DNA of 64,000 nucleotides. Source: an uncultured Bacteroidota bacterium (lineage in GTDB: Bacteria; Bacteroidota; Bacteroidia; Bacteroidales; WCHB1-69). The stretch lies in assembly GCA_902802755.1 (NCBI GenBank), contig CADCNH010000007.1:1-64000 (forward strand). The letters are read 5' to 3'. The notes below the pieces were generated by a model that was not told the DNA's origin, made no database searches, and was given only the letters and a program-made list of their open reading frames with translations. Positions 8,641-17,188 of this stretch are shown piece by piece; positions within the stretch are counted from its first letter, which is position 1, and every line of letters starts with the position of its first letter. A program made the translations under genes and the position numbers.

Positions 8641-9615
8641 TTATTCGTTCAACAATTTGTCGATAATATCATTAACGGTGATACCATCCGCCTCAGCCTT
8701 GTAATTTCTGATAATTCTGTGACGCAAAATATTGTGAGCCACAGCTTTAATATCTTCAATATCGGGAGAGTACTTGCCATTAAGGACGGCATGGGTACGG
8801 GCACCAATCACCAGATACTGGGAGGCACGCGGACCGGCACCCCATGACAGATAGTCGGTAGCCCATGGATGGCCAGTGCTGGTACCTGGACGCGTCATGG
8901 TGGCTAATCTTACAGCATATTCATACACATTTTCAGGAATCGGAATCTTCTGTAACAATTTCTGATAATAGATGATTTCTTCAATGCTCAGAATCTGCTT
9001 GGGTTCTACCATATCGCCATGAATGGTGGTTTTCACAATATTGATTTCCTGTTCAAAATTGGGATAATCCAAGTATATGTTGAACATGAAACGGTCCTGC
9101 TGGGCTTCAGGAAGTGGATAGGTACCTTCCTGCTCAATTGGGTTCTGGGTAGCTAATACAAAGAACGGGTCGGGCAGCTGGTAGGTGACACCATTCATAC
9201 TGACCGAACGCTCCTGCATGGCTTCCAGCAAAGCAGACTGGGTTTTAGGAGGGGTACGGTTAATTTCGTCGGCGAGCACAATATTGGCGAAAATAGGGCC
9301 CTTGACGAATTTGAACTTGCGGTTCTCATCCAAAATTTCCGTACCCATGATGTCTGAAGGCATCAAGTCGGGAGTGAACTGGATACGGTTATAGGTAAGA
9401 TTGATGGTTTTGGCGATGGTGGTAATCATCAAGGTTTTGGCCAGACCCGGGGCACCGATGAGCAAAGCATGGCTGCGGCTGAACATGGCCATCAGCACAT
9501 TCTTCACGATGTCGTCTTGTCCTACAATGACTTTTGCTATTTCTTTTCTCAGTTCGGCATACTTTTCAACGAAAGCATCAATCGCCTCCACGTCATTCTT
9601 GAATTGTAAATCCAT
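8641..9615 (-). CDS. MoxR-family AAA+ ATPase
   Basis: A MoxR-type AAA+ chaperone-like ATPase of normal length (324 residues). It has Walker A GAPGLAKT (54-61), Walker B VLADEINR (D116, E117), then the family-typical SALLEAMQE and sensor region ATQNPIEQEG. MoxR proteins usually work with a neighbouring VWA-domain or DUF58 protein to activate partner enzymes. None is present here. It lies between surA and a histidine kinase in one transcription unit, so a link to envelope protein maturation or stress sensing is plausible but unproven. Confidence 0.93.
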   Translation of the reverse strand: MDLQFKNDVEAIDAFVEKYAELRKEIAKVIVGQDDIVKNVLMAMFSRSHALLIGAPGLAKTLMITTIAKTINLTYNRIQFTPDLMPSDIMGTEILDENRKFKFVKGPIFANIVLADEINRTPPKTQSALLEAMQERSVSMNGVTYQLPDPFFVLATQNPIEQEGTYPLPEAQQDRFMFNIYLDYPNFEQEINIVKTTIHGDMVEPKQILSIEEIIYYQKLLQKIPIPENVYEYAVRLATMTRPGTSTGHPWATDYLSWGAGPRASQYLVIGARTHAVLNGKYSPDIEDIKAVAHNILRHRIIRNYKAEADGITVNDIIDKLLNE

Positions 9616-9630
9616 AGTAATTGTTTGTGA

Positions 9631-10977
9631 TTAAGGTATTTGCCATTCTTCAACGAAGGGACAGTCTTTATACTCGTCATTCAGCTTGATACTGGTAACT
9701 TTCACCTTATTAACGATCCACTTCTGTAAAGTATTGTATTTCTTTTCTTCTAAAGCTGCATTTTTTATATAATCGTAATCCTCGAACATGTTGGGTTGGT
9801 GAGCGGCAACCTTCGATTTGAGGTATATCAAGCGATAAGTCATGATGCCATCTTCGTTCACGTAAGGGACAGGTGAGGAATACTCTCCAGGAATCAGCTT
9901 GTCCACCGTAAGAAAAGTTGATGCATCAATATAATCTTTTTCAAATTTATAGGAGTTGGTATAAGGATTCACCACCCATCCGCCAGCCATCTTGTCGGGG
10001 GCATCTGAATAGAGTTCAGCGGCCTCGCTGAAATCCGTTTTGTTGGCTATGATTACCTGTCGTACGCTGTCGAGGTACTCAATAGCTTTCACCTGCTCAT
10101 CTGCGGAAGGCTTGGGTTGTATCAAAATATGTGCCACATGAATACTTTCACCACGGCGTTCAATCATCTGAATAATGTGGTAGCCTGCCTGTGTTTTGAT
10201 AACTGGGGAAATCTCACCCGTATGCAGTGCGAAAGCGGCGGCTTCAAACTCGGGATACAAGGTTCCACGGTCCACAAAGCCAAGGTCACCACCTTTGGAT
10301 GCTGTACCGGGGTCATCGGAATACAAGCGGGCCAACATGGAAAAACGCTCGCCACGCAATACTCTTTCGCGATAGCTTTCCAGTTGCTCTTTGATAGATA
10401 CAATCTCATCTTCGCTCACTGGCGGAATCTTCACGATATGGCCGAATTCGTAAGTGGTCTGTATCGTCGGCAGACTGTCAGCAGGAATGCGTTGCATAAA
10501 TTCCTTGACCTCCGAAGGAGTAATGATAACATCAGAAGTGATGTTTTGCTGGACCATTTCCACCAACATCTGGTCGTATATGTCCGGACGAATATCCTGT
10601 TTTATCTCGGCGATGGATTTGTGATAGTAATCTTCTATGATTTTTTCGTTTCCGCCCACCTGTTGGATCATCATCGCCATACGATAGTTGATGGTGTTGT
10701 CCAACTCATCGTTGGTAATGGTGATACTGTCCAAATCAGCTTGGTGAATGAGCAATTTCTGAAATACCAGTTGTTGCATGAGCTGACATTTGAGGTCATG
10801 CTCATCTTCATCCAAGGAATATTGATTGCTGTATTCGGCATATACTTTTTCTAGGTCGGATTTCAGGATAACCTCCTTGCCGACAACACCAATGATGCCG
10901 TCCAAGAAATAGTTGGTCTGCGCCGTGCAAACCAAGACGGAAGCCAGTAATAGCAGGGTGGAAAGGAATTTCTTCAT
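9631..10977 (-). CDS. surA: Periplasmic peptidyl-prolyl isomerase, SurA type
   Basis: A periplasmic chaperone and proline isomerase that helps outer-membrane proteins fold. A signal peptide (MKKFLSTLLLLASVLVCTA) is followed by a SurA N-terminal chaperone region and two parvulin domains. The first is the better conserved (FSMLARLYSDDPGTASKGGD, GYHIIQM). The second starts at HVAHILI and contains FSEAAELYSD. The reading frame extends upstream to 11058, but I chose the second of two adjacent Met codons because it gives a clean signal peptide. It is the first gene of an operon with moxR and the histidine kinase. Confidence 0.9.
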   Translation of the reverse strand: MKKFLSTLLLLASVLVCTAQTNYFLDGIIGVVGKEVILKSDLEKVYAEYSNQYSLDEDEHDLKCQLMQQLVFQKLLIHQADLDSITITNDELDNTINYRMAMMIQQVGGNEKIIEDYYHKSIAEIKQDIRPDIYDQMLVEMVQQNITSDVIITPSEVKEFMQRIPADSLPTIQTTYEFGHIVKIPPVSEDEIVSIKEQLESYRERVLRGERFSMLARLYSDDPGTASKGGDLGFVDRGTLYPEFEAAAFALHTGEISPVIKTQAGYHIIQMIERRGESIHVAHILIQPKPSADEQVKAIEYLDSVRQVIIANKTDFSEAAELYSDAPDKMAGGWVVNPYTNSYKFEKDYIDASTFLTVDKLIPGEYSSPVPYVNEDGIMTYRLIYLKSKVAAHQPNMFEDYDYIKNAALEEKKYNTLQKWIVNKVKVTSIKLNDEYKDCPFVEEWQIP

Positions 10978-11060
10978 CATTTTGATAATTGGCTGCGAAA
11001 TTACAAAAAAAGAAGACACGACGGCCTTCTTTTTTTGTATTATGGACGAGAAATTCAAAA

Positions 11061-11222
11061 TTATTTCTTTCTTCCTAATTCTTCATCAGAAACGGTTAAT
11101 TTCTTTCTTCCTTTAGCACGACGGGCAGCCAAAACGCGGCGACCGTTAGCAGTGGACATTCTTTCTCTGAAACCATGTTTGTGTTTACGTCTTGTGTTTG
11201 ACGGTTGGAATGTTCTTTTCAT
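11061..11222 (-). CDS. rpmH: 50S ribosomal protein L34
   Basis: A 53-residue, very basic protein that starts [19 protein letters not shown] and continues [17 protein letters not shown], which is diagnostic of L34. The tail has a short acidic SDEELG stretch before GRKK. It is too short for many gene finders but is intact. It has the clearest promoter in the window about 80 bases upstream (TTTG at 11327-11330, 19 bases, TATTTTTG at 11300-11307). Confidence 0.97.
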   Translation of the reverse strand: MKRTFQPSNTRRKHKHGFRERMSTANGRRVLAARRAKGRKKLTVSDEELGRKK

Positions 11223-11299
11223 CGCTTATATTTTTTTATTGTATTCTATTGATATTAAATCCCTAACGGGATAAATAATGTTTTTCATTTTTGGGGCTG

Positions 11300-11330
11300 C
11301 AAAAATACAAAAAATTTTTATTCTGGCAAA
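11300..11330 (-). promoter_or_regulatory. Bacteroidetes promoter of rpmH
   Basis: On the minus strand, TTTG (11327-11330), exactly 19 bases, then TATTTTTG (11300-11307). This matches the Bacteroidetes housekeeping sigma consensus at every defined position. It lies just downstream of the trmH coding end and reads towards rpmH. Confidence 0.85.
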
Positions 11331-12064
11331 TTATTTTTCAACAAAAAATGTTTGATAAGTAAATCAGGGGTTTTTACCGATTTTTGTAGCCATTCAAGCA
11401 ATAATTCTTCCTTTTCTATTTCTGACAAAGACCAATTTATGGAAGTTTTTCGCAATTTTTCGACGAGTTGCGACAGGGTGATGGCTACCGAATTGGAAAT
11501 GTTGAAACTCTCGGTAAAACCATACATCGGAATTTTCACATGGATATCAGCACCTTCAATGGCTTCTTGGCTTAATCCGGTCAACTCTGTGCCAAAGAGA
11601 AAGGCCATGGGTTCGCTAATATCCAAATCTTCCAAAAAACAGCTTCTTTCAGAGGGTAGGGTGGCCACAACTTTATATCCCTTTTGTTTCAAGTCGCTGA
11701 TACACTGCCGCATGTTATGTTCCTTGGCTTTGTAGTTGTGGAGGGTTAGCCATTTGTTGGAACCCATGGAAATAGCATTGTGAACCTGAAACTCGTATTG
11801 TCCTTCCACCACATACACATCCTGCAGGCCATAGCACTCGCAAGTACGCATCACGGCACTGGTATTCTGAGTTTGGAACAAATCCTCCAACACGACCGTA
11901 AAATGACGGGTTCGCAAGTTCAGCACCTCCTCAAGCCGTGCAACACGCTCCTCCGACAAAAATGTTTTCAAATATTCGCTTACCTGCCGGCGTATTTCAC
12001 GGTCTTCGAACTTATATAGTTTCGAAATTGAATGTCTCGTCTTGGTCTCTTCGTCTGATATCAT
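11318..12064 (-). CDS. trmH: tRNA (guanosine-2'-O-)-methyltransferase, TrmH/SpoU family
   Basis: A SPOUT-fold RNA ribose methyltransferase of 248 residues. An N-terminal helical part ends in RTRHFTVVLEDLFQTQNTSA, with the conserved N-x-x-A motif 1 that marks SpoU enzymes. Motif 2 is FLFGTELTGLS and motif 3 is IPMYGFTESFNISNSVAI, which forms the knotted SAM site. This combination with a C-terminal helical tail is typical of TrmH, which makes Gm18 in tRNA. The exact target is inferred from overall similarity. A TATTTTTG box lies upstream at 12097-12104 on the same strand. Confidence 0.85.
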   Translation of the reverse strand: MISDEETKTRHSISKLYKFEDREIRRQVSEYLKTFLSEERVARLEEVLNLRTRHFTVVLEDLFQTQNTSAVMRTCECYGLQDVYVVEGQYEFQVHNAISMGSNKWLTLHNYKAKEHNMRQCISDLKQKGYKVVATLPSERSCFLEDLDISEPMAFLFGTELTGLSQEAIEGADIHVKIPMYGFTESFNISNSVAITLSQLVEKLRKTSINWSLSEIEKEELLLEWLQKSVKTPDLLIKHFLLKNNLPE

Positions 12065-12395
12065 CGAACAGCTTTGTTTAAGGTTTTTCTATCCGACAAA
12101 AATACGAAAAATTTGCTTAACCTATTGTGCCAACCATTGGAAGCGCTACCTTTTGATATTCTCCAAAGTCGGGACTGGTGAATTTCGGGCGGTATGTGAA
12201 TGGTGGGTTCATGGGCGCAAAGGTAATATATACGAATGACTGCTTCTGAGCAACAAAGTATCGTAGACAAATTTGTCACATGGTAAACAAATCTTCATGT
12301 TATATTTTTTTGTACTTTTGAAATCTCAAAAAGCGAAGACTATAAAAATATTCCAAAAGCAGTCGTGCAACGATTGATAAAATAATTGTCAGATT
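12065..12395. other. 331-bp divergent intergenic region
   Basis: This region lies between the divergent trmH and immunity genes. It holds a minus-strand TATTTTTG box (12097-12104) for trmH and a plus-strand TACTTTTG box (12313-12320) for the immunity gene. Neither has a good TTTG at the expected spacing. I see no RNA gene and no coding frame that looks real in the rest. Confidence 0.5.
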
Positions 12396-12857
12396 ATGAA
12401 CAATAAAAACAATAAAGAACAGAATCATAGTATTTGCCAATTAGAAGGATGGGATTGGAAAGGCGAGACAATAACCGTAGAAGATGACGGCATGACAGCC
12501 TACCGCTGTTACAAACTCACCCAAAAACCGCTTAAGGATCTCTCTCCTGAGGATATTCGTTTTTTGATCGGTCAACAATGTGGGCTTCCCTATTTGGTGC
12601 CCATGGCATTGGAAATTTTGGAAAAGGATTTTTTCATTGAGACTGAATACTACAAAGGCGATTTAGTTGCGGATTTGCTGCAAATTAAGGATGACAACAA
12701 ATACGATTATTGGCCAAGCCATACTGAGGAAAAAGAAAAATTCTGTGAAATGTACATGAAGAATCAACAAAACATGGAGGAAGCTTTAGATGTATCAGTG
12801 TCTAGGCATATCATCAAAAAAATCAGAAAACTATTCGATAAGTTCTGTGAGCAATAA
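12396..12857 (+). CDS. CDI-type immunity protein (CdiI-like)
   Basis: A 153-residue soluble protein whose core resembles the immunity proteins of contact-dependent growth inhibition systems. The pattern is KPLKDLSPEDIRFLIGQ, then GLPYLVPMALEILE, then YYKGDLVADLL. The start is chosen at the first ATG after the TACTTTTG box. There is no signal peptide, as expected for a cytoplasmic toxin neutraliser. No toxin gene is visible within the window. It looks like an orphan immunity gene in a small islet with two lipoprotein-like genes. The family assignment comes from remembered motif similarity and needs a profile search. Confidence 0.7.
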   Translation: MNNKNNKEQNHSICQLEGWDWKGETITVEDDGMTAYRCYKLTQKPLKDLSPEDIRFLIGQQCGLPYLVPMALEILEKDFFIETEYYKGDLVADLLQIKDDNKYDYWPSHTEEKEKFCEMYMKNQQNMEEALDVSVSRHIIKKIRKLFDKFCEQ

Positions 12858-12898
12858 GATAATACGATCAGTCAATTATCATGTTAAATTATTGTCAT

Positions 12899-12923
12899 AG
12901 TTGTCCCAGTTGTCGTCCAAAAA
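12899..12923 (+). repeat. 25-bp direct repeat, copy 1
   Basis: Begins AGTTGTCCCAGTTGTCGTC and has an internal doubling of AGTTGTC. It precedes the small membrane protein gene. The second copy, with a single C-to-T difference, lies at 13198-13222 before the next gene. Confidence 0.75.
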
Positions 12924-12948
12924 CAACAGCCTAATTTGTTTTCCAATT

Positions 12949-13188
12949 ATGAACCGCAAACGACACAGTACATCCAAATCGAAGTCCCGCAAAAGGAAAT
13001 CGTACGCTCAAAAGCATCCTCGGGCCAATAGTGTGGGTTCCTCGCCTCAAGATGTAGAGAATGAGAGGTATAGGATGATCTTTATCATCATGTTGATTAT
13101 CGCTATTGTTGCCTTATTACTTTACTTGATTCAAGGTGGTGTGCCTGGATACGATTGGTATCCTGGTCGAGCTCTATACGATAGATAA
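12949..13188 (+). CDS. Small basic single-pass membrane protein, unknown
   Basis: This 79-residue protein has a strongly basic N-terminus (MNRKRHSTSKSKSRKRKS), then a polar stretch, one membrane helix (about residues 44-62) and a short aromatic tail ending YDWYPGRALYDR. The charge pattern predicts the N-terminus inside and the tail outside. A longer frame opens at a TTG at 12901, but that lies in the repeat, so the ATG is preferred. I recognise no family. It sits between two genes of the immunity islet, each bordered by the 25-bp repeat. Confidence 0.5.
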   Translation: MNRKRHSTSKSKSRKRKSYAQKHPRANSVGSSPQDVENERYRMIFIIMLIIAIVALLLYLIQGGVPGYDWYPGRALYDR

Positions 13189-13197
13189 CAACTATAA

Positions 13198-13222
13198 AGT
13201 TGTCCCAGTTGTCGTCTAAAAA
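13198..13222 (+). repeat. 25-bp direct repeat, copy 2
   Basis: Matches the copy at 12899-12923 at 24 of 25 positions and lies in the gap before the lipoprotein gene. It suggests the islet was built or expanded by duplication of gene-plus-spacer units. Confidence 0.75.
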
Positions 13223-13258
13223 GAAAAGTGAAAAATGAGAGCCAAAGTCATGTTCCAA

Positions 13259-13654
13259 ATGAAAAAAATTAAACTATTCGTAATCTTTTTGCTTGCTTTT
13301 ATGATTATGGGATGTGTTTTTGACGGAGGAAGCAAAAGAAAAATTGTAGGAAACTATTATTTATGGCAGTGGGAAGGAGGACGTTCCTATTATTTGGTTG
13401 ACAAACATACTTCCCCGAACGGTGGAGGTCTAATCGATGGCACAGTTCAGGTTATTGCATGGAGTGATAATTATATATATATCCTAAAGAAATCACTTTT
13501 TTCAGGAGAAAAGGAAGGATGGGTTATTATAGACGTTAAAAATCAAAAAATAACAAAAACTATTCCAGAACAAGTAATGAAAGAACGACTGTCAGCTAAT
13601 GGGGATTCAAATATACAATTTTATTCTGCAGAATCTGCATGGGAAAAATTATAA
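13259..13654 (+). CDS. Small lipoprotein, possibly DUF3997-like
   Basis: A 131-residue lipoprotein. The signal segment MKKIKLFVIFLLAFMIMGC ends in a lipobox with Cys19. The start is taken at this Met, not the ATG eight codons upstream, because it gives the compact signal peptide. The mature part is beta-rich and opens with a KIVGNYYLW segment and SYYLVD, which recalls small lipoproteins grouped as DUF3997. That link is tentative. It probably sits on the inner leaflet of the outer membrane or the periplasmic face, next to the immunity gene. Confidence 0.6.
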   Translation: MKKIKLFVIFLLAFMIMGCVFDGGSKRKIVGNYYLWQWEGGRSYYLVDKHTSPNGGGLIDGTVQVIAWSDNYIYILKKSLFSGEKEGWVIIDVKNQKITKTIPEQVMKERLSANGDSNIQFYSAESAWEKL

Positions 13655-13685
13655 ATGACAAACCATATCGGTAAAAGTTAGTAGT

Positions 13686-14366
13686 ATGAAACAATATATT
13701 CCCTTTATTTTTCTGTTGTTGCTGTTCCCTTATTGATCTACACCAACATCTTCATCGATTGAGAATAATCAAACATCACAAACGAATTCGGAAATCGCTG
13801 TGATGGACGATTCTCTTTCCGAGTCTTTGTGCCATAATTGCGGTTTGTGGCTCAATTCATGGGAAAGAGGACTAAAAACTGACAGTTTTGCGCTCGTTCG
13901 TAGTTATACATCAACCCTGTCCACCGAATGGGAAGAATTCGACATTTCGGAAAAAGATTTCTCTGATTACCGGGACATGATATATTACTCACCTAACGGC
14001 TCTTACGCCATGGACTTGTATTCGTATAATCTCATCTTAAACAAGAAAGGTGCTAAAATACATGCGGTATTAGATGCGGACATCCAAATATATGTCATAG
14101 ACATTGCTCATCATCAAAGAGTTCCAATCCTCTTTCTCGGACCCACAGCAAGCATTGACGATGGCTATTGGCTCTCCGACAGCACCGTGGTTTTGGTAGG
14201 ATGGGAAAGATGTTTCGATTGCCCTGAAGAAGCGTACAGGCCAAATGTATGCAAAGTAAATGTATTTACTGGTGAGACATTTGAATACCAGTATAATGCG
14301 ACTTTTTCTCAATATAACAAGGATTTTCTGAAACAAAAGCTTCCAGAAATCATTTTTGATTTTTGA
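13686..14366 (+). pseudogene. Exported protein gene interrupted by TGA at codon 17
   Basis: An ATG at 13686 opens a signal-peptide-like frame (MKQYIPFIFLLLLFPY). It hits TGA at 13734-13736 and then continues in the same frame with a Ser/Thr-rich linker into an open frame running to 14366. The stop falls where a lipoprotein would have its Cys, and TGC or TGT differ from TGA by one base. Trp is the other one-base alternative. The downstream body could be translated from the ATG at 13803 as a cytoplasmic protein of 187 residues, but that would lose export. The body has CHNC and CFDC pairs and no family I recognise. A sequencing error is also possible. Confidence 0.6.
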
Positions 14367-14492
14367 TAATCCTATCTTCGCACCATGAACGCTTTGAACC
14401 ACCCCTCACATATCACCCAAAATTTACCAGTACAAATATTGGAAGATATCAGTACTTTTTAACGGACATTTGTTCAGCAAATAAAATAAAAA

Positions 14493-14510
14493 AAGCCCTC
14501 TAAGGGGCTT
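14493..14510. terminator. Bidirectional terminator after HU
   Basis: Stem AAGCCC/GGGCTT with a six-base loop. On the minus strand it is followed by a run of seven T and further T-rich sequence, and on the plus strand by CTTTTATTTT. It lies 26 bases past the HU stop and also closes the plus-strand islet. Confidence 0.8.
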
Positions 14511-14535
14511 CTTTTATTTTGGCTTCTCGCTTGGC

Positions 14536-14805
14536 CTATTTGATGGTAGCCAAATATGAACCGGATTTGAATTTGACAACTTTCTTTGCAGGGATCTTGA
14601 TCTCCTTCTTGGTCTGAGGATTGCGGCCTTTTCTGGCAGCTCTCTTAATCACTGTGAAGGTTCCAAAACCCACCAAAGAGACCTTGTCACCTTTCTTTAA
14701 TGCACCTGTGGTTACTTCCAAGAAAGATTCCAACGCTTTCTTTGCGTCAACTTTTGTGAAACCGGCTTTTTCAGCGATAGCACTAATTAATTCAGCTTTG
14801 TTCAT
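14536..14805 (-). CDS. hup: HU-family histone-like DNA-binding protein
   Basis: An 89-residue HU protein that bends and compacts DNA as a dimer. The N-terminal helices [18 protein letters not shown] and the beta-arm signature [20 protein letters not shown] are both present and complete. It is monocistronic, with a TACCTTTG -7 box upstream at 14846-14853 and a strong terminator downstream. Confidence 0.97.
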   Translation of the reverse strand: MNKAELISAIAEKAGFTKVDAKKALESFLEVTTGALKKGDKVSLVGFGTFTVIKRAARKGRNPQTKKEIKIPAKKVVKFKSGSYLATIK

Positions 14806-14948
14806 TTTTTCTGATATTTAAAAGGGTTAATATAATTATGAATTGCAAAGGTATATAGAATTTTTTAGAAATGACTAAACTTATGATAAATTGTTGATAA
14901 ATTTATCATAATGTTAAAAAACAAGTGAAAACTCGATGAAAAATTATA

Positions 14949-15908
14949 TTAAAACAGCGTGTCGCTGTAATTTTCGCTTCTCCAACCCCTTGTAAAGTCG
15001 GCAGATGACATCCTCTTCTTACCTTCAAATTGTATGTTTTTCAGCGAAAGTTGGAAATCTTTGGTGTGAACGACAAAGAGTCCGTCCTTGTCTATTTCCC
15101 ATTTGCCTTGGGATTTGGTACTTGGTCTTTCACTAATTTCAGCCTCGTAACACTTGATGATAAATTCCTTCCCGTCGAGATTTCTTATCCGGGAAAAGGC
15201 GCCGGGATATGGTGACAGACCTCGTATCTGATTGAAAATTTCCTGTGCGGGACGATCCCAATGTATCAGCATATCTTCCTTCAAAATCTTCGGGGCAGGC
15301 TTTATCGCATTAGCGGTTATGGTGGATTGTTTTTTGCAACTGACAGAACCCTCGTCAATGGATTTCAATGTTTTGATGATCAAATCCGAACCCACCCGCA
15401 TCAAATGGTCATATAATTCACCTGTTGTTTCTTTAGGACCAATTTCTACCTCCACTTGGTCAATAACGTCCCCACAGTCCACCTGCGGATTCAGGAAAAA
15501 GGTAGTAACACCCGTTTTGGTCTCGCCATTCATGACGGCTCTTTGGATAGGTGCGGCACCACGATAGTTGGGCAACAACGAGGCATGGAGGTTAAAAGAT
15601 CCCTTCGGCGGCAGGGAATAGACCACCTCCGGCAAAATGCGGAACGCGACAACCACAAAAACATCGGCCTGATATTGCTTAAGTTGTTCAATAAACTGCT
15701 CGTCCTTGAGTTTTTCAGGTTGCAGCACGGGCAGCTGATGAGCCTGAGCTGTTTTTTTCACTTCCGAAAAACGTAGTTGCTGGCCGCGTCCTGCTGGTTT
15801 GTCAGGCACAGTCACCACGGCCACCACTTCGGCGAAATCCGAGGCAATGATGGCTTCCAGGCCCGCACAAGCGAACTCTGGAGTTCCCATAAAAACAACT
15901 CTTAGCAT
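14949..15908 (-). CDS. fmt: Methionyl-tRNA formyltransferase
   Basis: Formylates initiator Met-tRNA using 10-formyl-tetrahydrofolate. Length is normal (319 residues). The formyl-transfer core shows FMGTPEFA at the N-terminus, then FNLHASLLPNYRGAAPIQRA with the catalytic Asn and His, followed by GDVI. The C-terminal tRNA-binding barrel contains RGLSPYPGAF. The start overlaps the end of ribH by seven bases, so the two are translationally coupled. The preceding TPR gene is probably in the same operon. Confidence 0.97.
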   Translation of the reverse strand: MLRVVFMGTPEFACAGLEAIIASDFAEVVAVVTVPDKPAGRGQQLRFSEVKKTAQAHQLPVLQPEKLKDEQFIEQLKQYQADVFVVVAFRILPEVVYSLPPKGSFNLHASLLPNYRGAAPIQRAVMNGETKTGVTTFFLNPQVDCGDVIDQVEVEIGPKETTGELYDHLMRVGSDLIIKTLKSIDEGSVSCKKQSTITANAIKPAPKILKEDMLIHWDRPAQEIFNQIRGLSPYPGAFSRIRNLDGKEFIIKCYEAEISERPSTKSQGKWEIDKDGLFVVHTKDFQLSLKNIQFEGKKRMSSADFTRGWRSENYSDTLF

Positions 15909-16402
15909 AACGATTTTTGGTAATCAATCATTTGCAGGCAACTTACAGCAGCTTCCGTACCTTTGTTGCCATGTTTGCCGCCTGAACGGTCGATGGCTTG
16001 TTGCATGTCGTTGCAGGTCAGCACCCCGAAAATGACAGGTGTAGCATAGTCTATGGCGGCTTTCATGATACCATCGGCCACAGCCTGGGCGATAAACTCA
16101 AAATGGCGGGTTTCGCCTTGGATTATGCAGCCTAAGCATATAACAGCATCCATTTTTTCGTCCGCTTCCAACATCATAACGGCGGCGGAGGGCAACTCGA
16201 AACTGCCAGGCACACGGCACACGGTAATATTGCCTTTCGGCACCTTGTATTCCTGCAAAGTATCCAGGGCTCCTTCCAATAATGCGTCGGTGATAGTGTT
16301 GTTCCACTGGCTCACTACAACGCCAATTCTCACCTGTTGGGGTGAGAATTGCTTATGAGGAGTAAAAGAAATTTCAGAAAGGTTTTTTTTCTTGTCAGCC
16401 AT
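15902..16402 (-). CDS. ribH: 6,7-dimethyl-8-ribityllumazine synthase
   Basis: Catalyses the penultimate step of riboflavin synthesis. It is 166 residues long. Recognisable parts are VVSQWNNTITDALLEGAL, PGSFELPSAAVMM, CLGCIIQGETRHFEFI with the catalytic His, and PVIFGVLTCNDMQQA followed by GNKGTEAA. It sits between a TPR protein (one-base gap) and fmt (overlap), and no other rib genes are nearby. Confidence 0.97.
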   Translation of the reverse strand: MADKKKNLSEISFTPHKQFSPQQVRIGVVVSQWNNTITDALLEGALDTLQEYKVPKGNITVCRVPGSFELPSAAVMMLEADEKMDAVICLGCIIQGETRHFEFIAQAVADGIMKAAIDYATPVIFGVLTCNDMQQAIDRSGGKHGNKGTEAAVSCLQMIDYQKSLC

Positions 16403-16403
16403 A

Positions 16404-17105
16404 TTATTTCAATTTGCTTTTTACGTTTTCAGCAAATTTGGCCACACCCATGTTCTGATATTGGTCGTAGTATTCAGTTTCAATGCGCTGGTAAGCGTTG
16501 GCGGCTTCTTTCCAGTTTTCGCTTCTTTCATACATCTGACCTAATTTGAACAGGTTGATAGGGGTAAAATAAGGATCGTCGTTTTTAACGGCTTTCTTAT
16601 AATAGGAAATAGCCTTGCTTTCATCACCTTGCTCATCATACAGGTCACCAATCAATGCTTGGCAAGCATACCAATGCACGTCTTCTTTTTTCTTGAACTG
16701 CTGAAGGTAATTCAAAGCTTCCTCTTTGTCATTCAGCTTCAGGTAAGTCAAACCAGCGAAATATTTGGCGGTATTGGCGGTTTTGGTCATCTTATAATCT
16801 GAGATGATGGTCAGGAAACCGTCATTTTCGTCATCACCTTCCAAAGCCAGGTTCAGTGAAGCGGAATCACCAGCCATATAATAATTTATAGGAGCCAGCA
16901 TAGCTGCGGAAGCCTTATGGTTTTTAGGCGTAAAATAGAATTTGTTCAAAGCTATGATAGCGGCGATGATCACCAAAATGGCAATTATGATGCCATAAAT
17001 TACATTTTGATACTTTACAAAGAAGTTGATAAAGCGGGTGCCGAAACTCTCTGTCTCTTGTGCGTTTTCGGTTTTTTTTGCACCTAATTTCTCGTTATTT
17101 GCCAT
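16404..17105 (-). CDS. Membrane-anchored TPR protein
   Basis: A 233-residue protein with a short cytoplasmic N-terminus and one membrane helix (about residues 36-54). About three tetratricopeptide repeats (about 110-230) follow, including EALNYLQQFKK, KAISYYKKAVKNDDPYF and WKEAANAYQRIE. The layout resembles YfgM-type proteins, which hold periplasmic TPRs near the Sec translocon. That role is an inference. It heads the ribH-fmt unit. A TATCTTTG box lies upstream at 17134-17141. Confidence 0.8.
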   Translation of the reverse strand: MANNEKLGAKKTENAQETESFGTRFINFFVKYQNVIYGIIIAILVIIAAIIALNKFYFTPKNHKASAAMLAPINYYMAGDSASLNLALEGDDENDGFLTIISDYKMTKTANTAKYFAGLTYLKLNDKEEALNYLQQFKKKEDVHWYACQALIGDLYDEQGDESKAISYYKKAVKNDDPYFTPINLFKLGQMYERSENWKEAANAYQRIETEYYDQYQNMGVAKFAENVKSKLK

Positions 17106-17188
17106 ATCTTTTTATCGTTTAAATTTTAGGCGGCAAAGATACGAAAAAAACATATTAAATACCACAATAAAATTTTAATCTTATTTTA

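Noticed and set aside
10978-11058. Longer SurA start
   Set aside because: It would place about 27 residues before a clean signal peptide and run up against rpmH.
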